From Bacteroidales bacterium (lineage in GTDB: Bacteria; Bacteroidota; Bacteroidia; Bacteroidales; VadinHA17), in the NCBI GenBank assembly GCA_017999895.1, contig JAGNKY010000004.1, forward strand, positions 171,569 through 235,568: 64,000 nucleotides of DNA, read 5' to 3'. A program made the translations under genes and the position numbers. Positions 10,159 through 19,782 of this stretch are shown here, piece by piece. The notes under the pieces were generated by a model that ran no database searches, was not told the DNA's origin, and saw nothing but the letters and a program-made list of their open reading frames with translations. Position 1 is the stretch's first letter. The number at the start of each line of letters is the position of its first letter.

Positions 10159-10166
10159 TATCTTTG
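10159..10166 (+). promoter_or_regulatory. Putative -7 promoter element for the RelA/SpoT gene
   Basis: TATCTTTG, a perfect TAnnTTTG match, 16 bp upstream of the ATG at 10183, implying a leader of about ten bases. No -33 element is recognised. Confidence 0.5.
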
Positions 10167-10182
10167 CATTTAACGCAAAAAC

Positions 10183-12429
10183 ATGAGCAATAAAGATATT
10201 TTCGATGAAGACGATAAAAAGCTTATCACGGCTGAATATGAGTCGTTGATAAATAATCTTCAGAAGTGTAAAAAACCTGGGGACAGAGAATTAATTGAAA
10301 AAGCCTTTAACACTGCCAATGAAGCGCACTGGAATATGCGCAGAAAATCGGGTGAACCATATATTATTCACCCTATACAGGTAGCTAAAATTGTAAATCA
10401 AGAAATAGGACTCGGTGCCACTTCGGTTTCAACTGCTCTTCTTCACGATATAGTGGAAGATACGGATTATAAGCTCGACGACGTCAGGAGAGATTTCGGC
10501 GATAAAATTGCATCGCTTATTGATGGACTGACAAAAATATCGAATATATACAGTAAGGATTCAACAACGTCGTTGCAAGCCGCCAATTTCAGGAAAATGA
10601 TGCTTACTATTTCAGACGACTTGCGTGTTATTCTCATAAAAATTGCCGATAGGCTTCATAATATGAGAACGCTCGACTCTCTGCCTGAACATAAGAAGAT
10701 GAAGGTGGCAGGTGAAACAATATATATTTATGCTCCATTAGCCGATCGTCTTGGCCTATATTCCATTAAAACGGAACTTGAAGATCTGAGTTTCAAATTC
10801 CGACAGCCAAGGATATATGATGAAATAAGGGCTAAACTTATTCAAGATGAGAAGAAAAATTACGCATTTATAAATAAATTCTCCCTTCCTATCATTGAAA
10901 AATTAAATGAAGCAGGTTATAAATTCGAAATTACAGGCCGGCCAAAATCAATTTACTCCATCTGGAAAAAGATGCAGAAAAAAAATGTGCCGTTCGAGGA
11001 AATATATGATGTATTTGCAGTAAGGATTGTTTTTGAACCGCTTCCAGGAATATCAGAAAAGACACAATGCTGGAACATATATTCTTTAATTACCGATATT
11101 TATCTTCCCAAACCCGACAGATTGCGTGATTGGCTTAGCAGGCCCAAGCCTAACGGATATGAAGCCCTTCATGTAACTGTAATGGGACCGGAGGGGAAAT
11201 GGGTTGAAGTACAGATAAGAAGTACCAGGATGGACGAAATTGCGGAGCATGGATATGCGGCTCACTGGAAATATAAAGGCGATGATCCCCATGAAACGGA
11301 ATTCGACAAATGGGTTAAAAAAATAAGAGTTATGCTTGAAAATCCACTTGAAGATCCGGCCGAATTCATTGACGACTTCAAACTGAATTTGTTTTCCAAT
11401 GAAATCATTGTTTTTACTCCAAAAGGATTACTTATAAGTCTGCCAAAGGGTTCAACCGCACTCGATTTTGCTTATGAAATACACAGCGAAGTAGGTGATA
11501 AGGCAATAGGCGCCAAAATAAATTATAACCTTATGCCGCTTAATACAGAACTGCAAAGCGGCGACCAGGTCGAAATAATTACTTCAGATAAAGCTCAACC
11601 GGAAAAAGAATGGCTCAATTGGGTGCATACTCCAAGAGCAAAATCGGCAATAAAAAATTCACTTAAAGCCATTTCAAAAGACCGCATTCAGAAGGGAATG
11701 GTTAAACTTGAAGGAAAGCTAAACGAAATTGGACTTACTCCAAGTTCTGAAATACTGAAAAAAATTATGAAAGAATATGATATATCGAATAAGGAGGAAT
11801 TATATTCTAAAATAGGGCTCGACCTTATTCCTCTCGATAACCTTAAAAAAATTATACGAAAAAACCCCGATAAAAATATAATCCAATACTGGGGTTTGAA
11901 GCTCACCGGTGCAAAAAAAGAAAAACCTGAAGAAGAGAGTTCAAAACCGCTATATAATAAAGACAAACCATTCCTTCTTCGTGAAAACATTGAAACTCCT
12001 GAACAATCGTACGAAATTGCCAAATGCTGCAATCCGATACCAGGCGACGATGTTGTAGGATATATGTCTCCTGAAGGCACAATCATTGTGCATAAACCAA
12101 AATGCCCTGTAGCTATCAGGCTAATGTCAAGCGAGGGAAATCGTATAATAGCTGTAAAATGGACCATTCACAAAATTCGTTCTTTCCCTGTAAGATTAAA
12201 AATAACAGGGTTCGATAGAATAGGATTATTAAATGACATAACAAAAATAATTTCCAATGAACTTAAGGTTAATATAAGAAATATCAATATCACAGTCAAT
12301 GAGGGGATTTTTGAGGGTACTATTGATCTTTATGTTCATCATACCAGAGACATTAATAATCTTATAACAAAGATATCAAATATAAATGGCATTCAAAGCG
12401 TCGTCAGAATTGAAGAATTCCCCGAATAA
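10183..12429 (+). CDS. Bifunctional (p)ppGpp synthetase/hydrolase, RelA/SpoT family
   Basis: At 748 residues it has the full long RelA/SpoT layout. The N-terminal HD hydrolase domain keeps His63, His88-Asp89, Glu92-Asp93 and Asp156, so (p)ppGpp breakdown should work. The synthetase domain follows (RPKSIYSIWKKM, EEIYDVFAVRI, GYEALHVTV and VEVQIRS). A TGS domain is at about 395-455 and a C-terminal ACT domain at about 670-748. Both catalytic sites look intact, so I read it as the bifunctional type that sets stringent-response alarmone levels in the cytosol. It is followed by a Fur-family gene after a 53-bp gap. Confidence 0.95.
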   Translation: MSNKDIFDEDDKKLITAEYESLINNLQKCKKPGDRELIEKAFNTANEAHWNMRRKSGEPYIIHPIQVAKIVNQEIGLGATSVSTALLHDIVEDTDYKLDDVRRDFGDKIASLIDGLTKISNIYSKDSTTSLQAANFRKMMLTISDDLRVILIKIADRLHNMRTLDSLPEHKKMKVAGETIYIYAPLADRLGLYSIKTELEDLSFKFRQPRIYDEIRAKLIQDEKKNYAFINKFSLPIIEKLNEAGYKFEITGRPKSIYSIWKKMQKKNVPFEEIYDVFAVRIVFEPLPGISEKTQCWNIYSLITDIYLPKPDRLRDWLSRPKPNGYEALHVTVMGPEGKWVEVQIRSTRMDEIAEHGYAAHWKYKGDDPHETEFDKWVKKIRVMLENPLEDPAEFIDDFKLNLFSNEIIVFTPKGLLISLPKGSTALDFAYEIHSEVGDKAIGAKINYNLMPLNTELQSGDQVEIITSDKAQPEKEWLNWVHTPRAKSAIKNSLKAISKDRIQKGMVKLEGKLNEIGLTPSSEILKKIMKEYDISNKEELYSKIGLDLIPLDNLKKIIRKNPDKNIIQYWGLKLTGAKKEKPEEESSKPLYNKDKPFLLRENIETPEQSYEIAKCCNPIPGDDVVGYMSPEGTIIVHKPKCPVAIRLMSSEGNRIIAVKWTIHKIRSFPVRLKITGFDRIGLLNDITKIISNELKVNIRNINITVNEGIFEGTIDLYVHHTRDINNLITKISNINGIQSVVRIEEFPE

Positions 12430-12482
12430 TTTCTATTAATTACCCTATTAACCAGTATGTATTACATTTTATTCAATAAAAT

Positions 12483-12959
12483 ATGCCTCCATTTATGAAT
12501 AATATCAGCGACAAAATGATAGTCAGACAGTTATTCACTGAATACCTCGAGAAAAAAGGCCACAGAAAAACACCGGAGAGGTATGCTATACTAGATGAAA
12601 TTTATTCACTTACCGGTCATTTTGATATAGAATCTCTTTATGTTTCAATGAAAAACAAAAATTACAGAGTAAGCCGTGCTACATTATACAATACCATTGA
12701 TTTGCTTCTCGATTCGAATCTGGTGATAAAACATCAGTTTGGGAAAAGCAGTTCGCAATTTGAAAAGGCTTTCCGGTGCAGCCAGCACGACCATCTTATT
12801 GACATGGATTCGGGAAATGTAATCGAATTCTGCGATCCGAGGATAAATGATATTATAAGGACAGTTTGTGAAATTTACAATTTCAAACCCATGTTTCATT
12901 CACTCTATATATACGGGAAGCTTTCCGAAAATCAGCTCCCTGGCAACAAGAAAAAATAA
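12483..12959 (+). CDS. Fur-family metal-responsive transcriptional regulator
   Basis: A 158-residue protein with an N-terminal winged helix ([15 protein letters not shown], then [12 protein letters not shown]) and a C-terminal dimerisation and metal domain beginning at about residue 90. The HDHLI motif supplies metal-binding histidines. The CxxC pair that normally follows to hold structural zinc is absent (the stretch reads [11 protein letters not shown]), as in other members lacking the zinc clamp. It could regulate iron, zinc or peroxide genes; the sequence does not say which. It lies downstream of the RelA/SpoT gene and ahead of purA. Confidence 0.85.
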   Translation: MPPFMNNISDKMIVRQLFTEYLEKKGHRKTPERYAILDEIYSLTGHFDIESLYVSMKNKNYRVSRATLYNTIDLLLDSNLVIKHQFGKSSSQFEKAFRCSQHDHLIDMDSGNVIEFCDPRINDIIRTVCEIYNFKPMFHSLYIYGKLSENQLPGNKKK

Positions 12960-13232
12960 AGATGCTTGAGAAACACCCTGGGAATCATAAAGAGTAAAAA
13001 GATTAATTTACTGATATGAATAATTAAAATTTGAAATAAAGTTATATCCTTTTTCTTCCTGACACTAATAGTCAGAGCCTTGTCAGCACGATGACGGATT
13101 CAACTTTCTCTCCTGAAGTTTAAGATCGTAACATTGTCCGGAGATCGGCAATTAAGAATAATAAAAACTTTACCGGGTTACACCAATTTTATTTGTAAAT
13201 TGGCCTGTTTTTAAAATAATTTATGACTATTT
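12960..13232 (+). other. Spacer between the Fur-family gene and purA, no gene seen
   Basis: This 273-bp stretch is AT-rich with no convincing reading frame. It contains a short perfect inverted repeat (CTGAC, 7-base loop, GTCAG) near 13060 without a following T-run. I see no clear promoter or riboswitch. Confidence 0.5.
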
Positions 13233-14495
13233 ATGAAAGTTGATATTTTGCTTGGCCTGCAGTGGGGCGATGAAGGAAAAGGCAAGATTGTTGATGCCTT
13301 AAGTAACGATTACAACCTTATAGCCAGGTTTCAGGGTGGTCCGAATGCCGGACATACAATCGAATTCAATAATGTAAAACATATTCTGCATCTTATTCCT
13401 TCCGGAATTTTCAATGAAAAATCTCTCAACCTTATTGGAAACGGAGTTGTTATTGATCCCTCCGTACTTAGAAAAGAAGTCGAGAGCCTTGGAATGCCCG
13501 AAGATGAGATAAAAAAGCGGCTTATTATTTCAAAAAAGGCTCACCTTATTCTCCCCAGCCATAGAATTCTCGATGCTGTGTATGAAAACAGTAAGGGAAA
13601 TACAAAGATAGGTTCGACTCTTATGGGTATTGGCCCTGCTTATACCGACAAAGCAGCACGTAAAGGATTAAGAGCAGGCGATATATTCAGAAACGACTTC
13701 AAAGAACTATATAAAAAGTTACTTGAGTATCATCTGAAAATAGTATCAAATTATGATTTTAATTTTAACCTCGCCGATTATGAACAAGGCTGGTTCGAAG
13801 GGATCGAACTTATGAAACAGTTAAGGATAATCAACAGCGAATATCTTGTAAACGACTTGCTTAAAAATAACAAAAAGATTCTTGCAGAGGGTGCACAGGG
13901 TACTCTGCTCGATGTGGACTTTGGCTCTTATCCTTTCGTGACATCGTCTAATACAATAAGTGCCGGAGCATGCACCGGACTTGGCATACCACCCTCAAGA
14001 ACGGGCGAAGTGTTCGGTATTTTCAAAGCTTACTGCACCAGAGTCGGCAATGGCCCTTTCCCTACAGAACTTCATGACGAAACAGGCGAAAAAATACGGA
14101 GAAAAGGTGGAGAATTTGGTTCAACCACCGGACGACCAAGAAGATGTGGCTGGCTTGATATACCTGCTCTAAAGTATGCGATAATGATAAACGGTGTAAC
14201 CAGACTTTTTATGACAAAGGCAGATGTACTCTCAGGCTTCGACAGTATAAAAGTTTGCACTTCATATAGAATCAATAACTATGAGACTTTTGAAGTACCC
14301 TACGGATGCGATGCTGATATTGAACCTTTGTATTCCGAATTCAAAGGATGGCAGGAAGATATTTCATCGGTTCATAGCTATTCAGGGCTGCCAGAGACTT
14401 TGAAAACATATATAAAATATATAGAAGACGAAACAAGTGTACCTATTACACTTATCTCAACCGGCCCTGACCGGAATCAAATGATATTCAGATGA
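13233..14495 (+). CDS. purA: Adenylosuccinate synthetase
   Basis: This 420-residue cytosolic enzyme uses GTP to join IMP and aspartate, the first committed step from IMP to AMP. The N-terminal GLQWGDEGKGK P-loop (residues 8-18), GGPNAGHT, the GIGPAYTDKAAR stretch, GTLLDVDFGSYPFVTSS and the late TTGRPRRCGWLD motif are all present. Length is normal. It is flanked by a 273-bp spacer upstream and a convergent gene 20 bp downstream. Confidence 0.97.
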   Translation: MKVDILLGLQWGDEGKGKIVDALSNDYNLIARFQGGPNAGHTIEFNNVKHILHLIPSGIFNEKSLNLIGNGVVIDPSVLRKEVESLGMPEDEIKKRLIISKKAHLILPSHRILDAVYENSKGNTKIGSTLMGIGPAYTDKAARKGLRAGDIFRNDFKELYKKLLEYHLKIVSNYDFNFNLADYEQGWFEGIELMKQLRIINSEYLVNDLLKNNKKILAEGAQGTLLDVDFGSYPFVTSSNTISAGACTGLGIPPSRTGEVFGIFKAYCTRVGNGPFPTELHDETGEKIRRKGGEFGSTTGRPRRCGWLDIPALKYAIMINGVTRLFMTKADVLSGFDSIKVCTSYRINNYETFEVPYGCDADIEPLYSEFKGWQEDISSVHSYSGLPETLKTYIKYIEDETSVPITLISTGPDRNQMIFR

Positions 14496-14515
14496 ATTTC
14501 AAAAGATAAACTTAT

Positions 14516-14992
14516 TTATTTTCTGAAGACATAAATCCATGAATCGAATGCAACGGTATCCCTGAATCGTTCGAGCCTGGTTAAGGCTGTTCGCAGATTA
14601 TCATGAGCTTCCACTGCAACCATTTCAAACCGGGTATTCTCAAGCGGTATAAGTCTTGCATCTTTATAACCCAGCGCCTGATATTCATTAAGTAAATTCC
14701 TCGCATATTCAGGAGTAATAAAACTTCCGACAATAATATTATACTTATATTTCCTCGCCCATTCAAGTTTCTGCTCCTCCGCAAGTCTATCTGCTTCAAA
14801 CTTCTCTCTCTCAATAGCAATTTTCTCCTGAACAGCCTTTATCGAATCGGCAATTCTAAGGCTGTCTTGCCTCGCTAGCCATACTGCCATTGTATCAGCT
14901 TTCCTTCCAAAAATCCCCTTTTCCTTTATCCATCTGCACGAAGCGCAAGAAATCAAAATAATAATCAAAATCAAACCAAATAACTTCTTCAT
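14516..14992 (-). CDS. SPOR-domain lipoprotein
   Basis: A 158-residue lipoprotein. The signal peptide ends in a lipobox ILISC with Cys16 as the lipidated residue. A charged, probably helical stretch (residues 40-80) precedes a C-terminal SPOR-like domain at about residues 83-156, starting YNIIVGSF. SPOR domains bind denuded peptidoglycan, often at the division septum. I chose the ATG at 14992 because it places the signal peptide at the N-terminus; an ATG at 15070 would add 26 residues ahead of it. It converges with purA. Whether it acts in division is inference. Confidence 0.82.
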   Translation of the reverse strand: MKKLFGLILIIILISCASCRWIKEKGIFGRKADTMAVWLARQDSLRIADSIKAVQEKIAIEREKFEADRLAEEQKLEWARKYKYNIIVGSFITPEYARNLLNEYQALGYKDARLIPLENTRFEMVAVEAHDNLRTALTRLERFRDTVAFDSWIYVFRK

Positions 14993-15158
14993 AATAAATA
15001 TTTTATTATTATCATTCAAAATATAATGAAATCTGTTAAACCAAATATACGAATTTATAGTTAAGTACACAAATATTATCTTTATATTGAATTTTACATG
15101 GAATTTGTATATTAGCCGATTGCAGTAAATGAATCATTAAATTCAAACTTTTTCAAGT

Positions 15159-17069
15159 ATGAAATCAATTGTACAGTTCTTTGAAGAATGCGTTGAGAAA
15201 TTCAATAATAATGTTTATCTGTGGGAAAAATTGTCCGATAAATACGAAGGTACAACATACGGTGAAGTAAGAAAACAGGTTCATGAATTTGCAGCAGGAT
15301 TAATAAAAATGGGTGTCAACAAAGAAGACCGTATCAGTCTAATTTCGGAGGGTCGGAACAGCTGGGTGGTTGGCGAACTAGGAATTCTGTATGCAGGAGC
15401 TGTCAACGTGCCCCTTTCTGTAAAACTTCAGCCCGATGAAATAAAATTCCGGATAAACCATTCCGAATCGAAAATGATTCTGACATCTTCAATTCAGTAT
15501 CAAAAGATAAAGGAAATAATAAACGAATGTCCGACAATTGAAAAAATCATCCATTTTGATACACGTGAAGATTATCCTGATAATGAAATTCATTTCAACG
15601 AGGTTAAGAAAGCAGGCAGAGAATGGCTCGAACAGCCTGAAAACTATCGGCTTTTCGAAAAAATTTATAAGAGCGTGGAACCGTCCAACTTTGCAAATAT
15701 CTGTTATACAAGTGGCACCACGGCAGACCCCAAAGGAGTGGTATTAACTCACGGAAACTATGTTACAAACGTATATCAGGCTTATTCACTGGTAGATATT
15801 CCTCCTTTTTTCAAAACTTTAATTTTGCTTCCATGGGATCATTCCTTCGGACATACCTGTGGAATTTATGCCTTTATGGGCAAAGGAGCAAGTATAGCCT
15901 CGGTGAAAACAGGGAAGACAGCTCTCGAAACATTCCGGAATGTTCCGATATGTCTGAAAGAGATTAAACCGAATCTCCTCCTTAGCGTGCCTGCACTCGC
16001 GAAAAACTTCAGGAAAAATATCGAAAAGGGCATTCACGAAAAAGGTAAACTTACCGAATTACTTTTTAATCATTCACTTAAAGTTGCATACGCTTATAAC
16101 AAAGAGGGTTATAACAAAGGCACAGGTTTCCAGAAAATATATAAACCTCTTTTGAAACTTTACGACAAAATCCTGTTCAGTAAAATTCGTGAAACATTCG
16201 GCGGGGAATTGGAGTTCTTTATAGGTGGCGGCGCACTTCTTGATATAGAACTCCAGCGTTTTTACTATGCACTCGGAATACCTATGTTTCAGGGATATGG
16301 ACTCACCGAAGCCTCGCCCGTCATATCCTCAAACTCGAAAGAACACCATAAGCTCGGCTCTTCAGGCTTCCCTGTAAGTAATATGGATATTAAAATTTGT
16401 GATGAAAACGGCAAAGAACTACCTGCATGTCAGAATGGAGAAATTGTTATAAGAGGCGGCAATGTTATGTATGGCTATTGGAAAAATGAGAAAGCGACCG
16501 CCGAAGTAATAAGAGATGGATGGCTCTATACTGGCGATCTGGGATATATTGACGAAGACGGATATCTATTTGTTCTCGGCCGTTTCAAAAGCTTGCTCAT
16601 TGCAGACGATGGCGAAAAATTCAGCCCTGAAGTAATTGAAGAAGCTATCACAGAACAATCGAAATACATTGACCAATGTATGCTATATAATAACCAGAAA
16701 CCATATACTGTAGCACTCGTGGTCCCTAACCAGCATGCACTTAAACTCTACCTCGAGGAGAAAGGACTTACAGCCGATTCAGACGAAGGCAAGCGAGCAA
16801 TCCTGACTCTTATCGAAAATGAAATAAACGAGTATAGAACATACGGAAAATACGGTAAAATGTTTCCACAAAGATGGCTTCCAGTCGCTATTGGCGTTCT
16901 TGAAGAAGCATGGACCGAAGAAAACGGACTGATGAACTCGACAATGAAAATAATGAGAGGAAAAATTACTGAAAAATATGCTGATCTTATAAATTACCTG
17001 TATACTCCTGTTGCAAAAGTAATTACTAATGAAAGAAATATGGAAGAAGTGGAAAAAATGAAACTGTGA
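15159..17069 (+). CDS. Long-chain fatty acid-CoA ligase (AMP-binding)
   Basis: A 636-residue adenylate-forming enzyme of the long-chain acyl-CoA synthetase type. The ATP-binding loop is YTSGTTADPKGVVLTHGN near residue 185, followed by GYGLTEASPV (about 380) and YTGDLGYIDEDGYLFVLGR (about 465), with a C-terminal lysine region at NSTMKIMRGK. It would activate fatty acids with ATP and CoA at the membrane face. The loop after GRFK reads SLLIADDGEKFSPEVIEEA, slightly different from the usual GGK form. It stands alone between a divergent SPOR gene and a convergent polyferredoxin gene. Confidence 0.92.
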   Translation: MKSIVQFFEECVEKFNNNVYLWEKLSDKYEGTTYGEVRKQVHEFAAGLIKMGVNKEDRISLISEGRNSWVVGELGILYAGAVNVPLSVKLQPDEIKFRINHSESKMILTSSIQYQKIKEIINECPTIEKIIHFDTREDYPDNEIHFNEVKKAGREWLEQPENYRLFEKIYKSVEPSNFANICYTSGTTADPKGVVLTHGNYVTNVYQAYSLVDIPPFFKTLILLPWDHSFGHTCGIYAFMGKGASIASVKTGKTALETFRNVPICLKEIKPNLLLSVPALAKNFRKNIEKGIHEKGKLTELLFNHSLKVAYAYNKEGYNKGTGFQKIYKPLLKLYDKILFSKIRETFGGELEFFIGGGALLDIELQRFYYALGIPMFQGYGLTEASPVISSNSKEHHKLGSSGFPVSNMDIKICDENGKELPACQNGEIVIRGGNVMYGYWKNEKATAEVIRDGWLYTGDLGYIDEDGYLFVLGRFKSLLIADDGEKFSPEVIEEAITEQSKYIDQCMLYNNQKPYTVALVVPNQHALKLYLEEKGLTADSDEGKRAILTLIENEINEYRTYGKYGKMFPQRWLPVAIGVLEEAWTEENGLMNSTMKIMRGKITEKYADLINYLYTPVAKVITNERNMEEVEKMKL

Positions 17070-17119
17070 CAGTTCTTAAAATACAAAAACTATAAATTAT
17101 TTTTAAGAGTTTTTAATTT

Positions 17120-18685
17120 TCAGAAGGGAAAATCTTCATGTTTAAGCTCAGTTTTAATGTTTTCAGGCTTCTTTGCAGCCGCATGAACAGGATTACCGTT
17201 TACAAAAATAGCTTTATATGGTGTGACAGGACATGCAAACTCGCAATGACCACATCCTATACAGATATCATCAGTAGTGCTTGGTATGGTAAGATTTCCT
17301 GTAAAAGGTACCATGTGAACTGCTTTTGTCGGACAGCTTTCAGCACATGCACCACAAGCAGTCCGTTCAGTTTGAACAATGCAGTTTTCTTTTATGAAAA
17401 CAGCCCTGCCAATCTGAGTAAGCTTCTTTGCTTCAGGTAAAAGCGGAAGCAGAGCCCCTGTTGGACATATTTCCAGACACCTTGTACATTCATACGCACA
17501 AAATCCTTTGTGATAATCCATGTGAGGTTGCATAATCCCTGCAATCCCATATTCGGTGAATGAAGGAATAAGAACATTATTCGGGCAGGCAGAGACGCAT
17601 AGGGAACATGCAGTACATTTAGAAGTGAAATTTTTAATACTTGTTGAACCAGGTGGAGATACTGGCGACGTTTTGTTTTCCTTCACTGTAGATTCTTTTT
17701 TGGGTACCGGTCCATTTCTTTCCTGAGCCAATGTCCTTTGCGATAATCCGAAAAACATCAATAACGAACCGATTACAAAATGCCGTTTCTTTTCATCAAC
17801 CTGAACAACACCTTCTCTGGGCTTTGCCGGCGAACTAAAACCGAATGATATAGCATTGTCAGGGCATGTTCCGATACAGTTGAAACAATCTACACAACGT
17901 GAATTATCAATTTCCATATTCAGGAAGTCGATGCACGACGACTTACATGCAATGGCACATCTTCCGCATTTCGAACATTTTACATTATCGATTCTTATTC
18001 TGAAAAGAGATACCTTTGAAATCAGACCAAGAAAAGTACCAACGGGACAAACAGTATTACAGTAAAGTCGCCCTTTCATAAGAGACATTATACCGGTAAG
18101 CAAAAGAAAAATAGCTGGTATAACATAAACAGCCGCTTTGAATGAAGGTTTTCTTGTGTCAACCAGAGTATAGATATCAAAATGTCCTAGAATACTGGCA
18201 AGAAAATTGTTTACAATAATAACTACGGGCCGAACAAAATAAGTCATAAATCGGCCGAAAATGCCATAAGGATCAAGCAGACCTAAAATATAAACCCCTC
18301 CGGTTAATGTAATAATAACTGTTAGAACAAGTATGGCATACCTTAAAAAAGTATGAGGTTTTTTGAAGCCGAAACGTCCGAACCTTTTCTTTATCTTTCC
18401 CCCTGCCCTGCTTATTATATCCTGCATTATTCCAAGCGGGCACAAGAACGAACAATACGACCTTCCGGAAAGAAAAGTCAGAATAAGTATTGCAATAAAA
18501 CCAAGAGCTGCTGCTTCGCCGGCACCTATATGTTTTATTACCGAAGGTACGAATTGAAGCCAGAGAAATATCTCGAAAAATGATTCGGGAACCAAATGCC
18601 TGAAATCAAGAAATAGAACGCATACAATTATAAAAAAAGCAATAGCAAATGAGAGACGTATCTTTTTAAGTGATGAATATTTCAT
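17120..18685 (-). CDS. Membrane polyferredoxin, NapH-like with C-terminal 4Fe-4S domain
   Basis: A 521-residue electron-transfer protein. The N-terminal half has five or so membrane segments with two NapH-type CxxxCP sites (Cys78/Cys82 and Cys209/Cys213). Two 4Fe-4S motifs follow (Cys237-247 and Cys264-274). After another hydrophobic stretch (303-320) and a Pro/Ser linker, a second domain carries four more cysteine clusters (starting at Cys357, Cys396, Cys435 and Cys475). It looks like NapH fused to a NapG-like domain; if residues 303-320 span the membrane, the last four clusters lie in the periplasm. It starts 6 bp after the DUF362 gene and shares its operon. The electron donor and acceptor are unknown. 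Confidence 0.85.
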   Translation of the reverse strand: MKYSSLKKIRLSFAIAFFIIVCVLFLDFRHLVPESFFEIFLWLQFVPSVIKHIGAGEAAALGFIAILILTFLSGRSYCSFLCPLGIMQDIISRAGGKIKKRFGRFGFKKPHTFLRYAILVLTVIITLTGGVYILGLLDPYGIFGRFMTYFVRPVVIIVNNFLASILGHFDIYTLVDTRKPSFKAAVYVIPAIFLLLTGIMSLMKGRLYCNTVCPVGTFLGLISKVSLFRIRIDNVKCSKCGRCAIACKSSCIDFLNMEIDNSRCVDCFNCIGTCPDNAISFGFSSPAKPREGVVQVDEKKRHFVIGSLLMFFGLSQRTLAQERNGPVPKKESTVKENKTSPVSPPGSTSIKNFTSKCTACSLCVSACPNNVLIPSFTEYGIAGIMQPHMDYHKGFCAYECTRCLEICPTGALLPLLPEAKKLTQIGRAVFIKENCIVQTERTACGACAESCPTKAVHMVPFTGNLTIPSTTDDICIGCGHCEFACPVTPYKAIFVNGNPVHAAAKKPENIKTELKHEDFPF

Positions 18686-18691
18686 TATTTA

Positions 18692-19612
18692 TCACATTTT
18701 TATTCGCCTTATATTGAGTGTATCGAGGTTCATATTTCCAATTCCCAAATTATGGGCAATTTTTATATAATCAACTGCCGAAGGTTCGAGTTTGAGCATT
18801 TTTGCGGCTGCAGCATCGCCGGCCACCCAGTCGGTAGTAATTATCTGCGATGCAAGATTGGCAACATCTTCCTTTGAAACGCCCTGAGGTCCGTTCTTAG
18901 TCATAACATTGTAACAGTCAATAACATTAAGTGCAGGCTTTTTATTGAACAGAGCATAATCAGCTATGCATTGATGAAGGTTGTTTCTATGCCAGTATCC
19001 CCTGTCCCACACAACACCCATCATATTTTTAAGACAGCACGTCATATTTGTGGAGTCATGATTTTTCAAAATTGGAACATTTATGAAGACATCTGTATCG
19101 AGAAGTAATTGATGAATTTTTGCCTTCTTAAGAATTTTGGCTTCAGGAATGCTTATTTCCTGATAATAACTTTCCGAATTACCCGGCACAACTTTAGCAC
19201 CTCCATCTTTTGCTGCTTTTTCTATTCCGGAATTTTTATAGCAATTCGTCCAGTTATCTATTGTATGATCGAAAACATAAACTTCTTTTGCGCCTGCCTT
19301 AAGGCAGTGCTCAACTATTCTTTTTACGAGGCCAGGATTGGTAGTTGCTGCAAATTCTGGCGTTCTGTCCCAGCCTATATTAGGTTTTACCAGTACTTTC
19401 TGCCCTTTTTTAACAAAAGCCCCTATTCCACCAAGTTCCTGAATACCAAGGTCGAACATAGCTTCAGGACTTCCACCCATAACAGCTACCATATCGTAAG
19501 GAGTGGCAGGCGGTTGTTTCCCCCATAACCTGTCATACCCTCCGAAGCTTATTGCAGCACCTGCTGCAATACCTGCTCCTGTTAATTTCCTGATGAAGTC
19601 TCTTCTTTTCAT
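18692..19612 (-). CDS. Tat-exported DUF362 family protein
   Basis: A 306-residue protein. Residues 1-25 form a twin-arginine signal (KRRDFIRKLTGAG followed by an Ala-rich core), so it is exported folded, perhaps with a cofactor. The rest belongs to the DUF362 family (VLVKPNIGWDR, VFDHTIDNW, INVPILKNHDSTNMTCCLKNMMGV). The function of this family is not established; members often accompany iron-sulfur proteins. A strong Shine-Dalgarno GGAGGAG (19620-19626) lies seven bases before the ATG, unusual for this phylum. It leads a two-gene unit with the polyferredoxin and is divergent from larC. Confidence 0.85.
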   Translation of the reverse strand: MKRRDFIRKLTGAGIAAGAAISFGGYDRLWGKQPPATPYDMVAVMGGSPEAMFDLGIQELGGIGAFVKKGQKVLVKPNIGWDRTPEFAATTNPGLVKRIVEHCLKAGAKEVYVFDHTIDNWTNCYKNSGIEKAAKDGGAKVVPGNSESYYQEISIPEAKILKKAKIHQLLLDTDVFINVPILKNHDSTNMTCCLKNMMGVVWDRGYWHRNNLHQCIADYALFNKKPALNVIDCYNVMTKNGPQGVSKEDVANLASQIITTDWVAGDAAAAKMLKLEPSAVDYIKIAHNLGIGNMNLDTLNIRRIKM

Positions 19613-19619
19613 AATAATT

Positions 19620-19626
19620 CTCCTCC
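19620..19626 (-). promoter_or_regulatory. Strong Shine-Dalgarno for the DUF362 gene
   Basis: Minus-strand GGAGGAG, seven bases from the ATG. A TATTTTTG promoter-like motif (19626-19633) abuts it, but would leave almost no leader if used, so the ribosome site is the better supported call. Confidence 0.55.
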
Positions 19627-19782
19627 AAAAATAAGTCTGGAAAATTACACATTTTTCCTGTAAAATAAGTGTTATAAACCGGTGCCTTATGAAAGTTTGC
19701 CGATCATTATTAAATTAATTCAATCAAACGATTAACTTTAGCTCGTCTTTAATTGTTTAATATTGTAAAAATTTTCAAGAGG

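Noticed and set aside
13050..13070. Short inverted repeat before purA as a terminator or riboswitch
   Set aside because: The stem is only five base pairs, there is no T-run, and no conserved riboswitch core is recognisable.
19696..19740. Possible larC promoter: TTTG at 19696 with TAACTTTA at 19733
   Set aside because: The spacing of 33 bp is far too long and the -7 lacks the final G.
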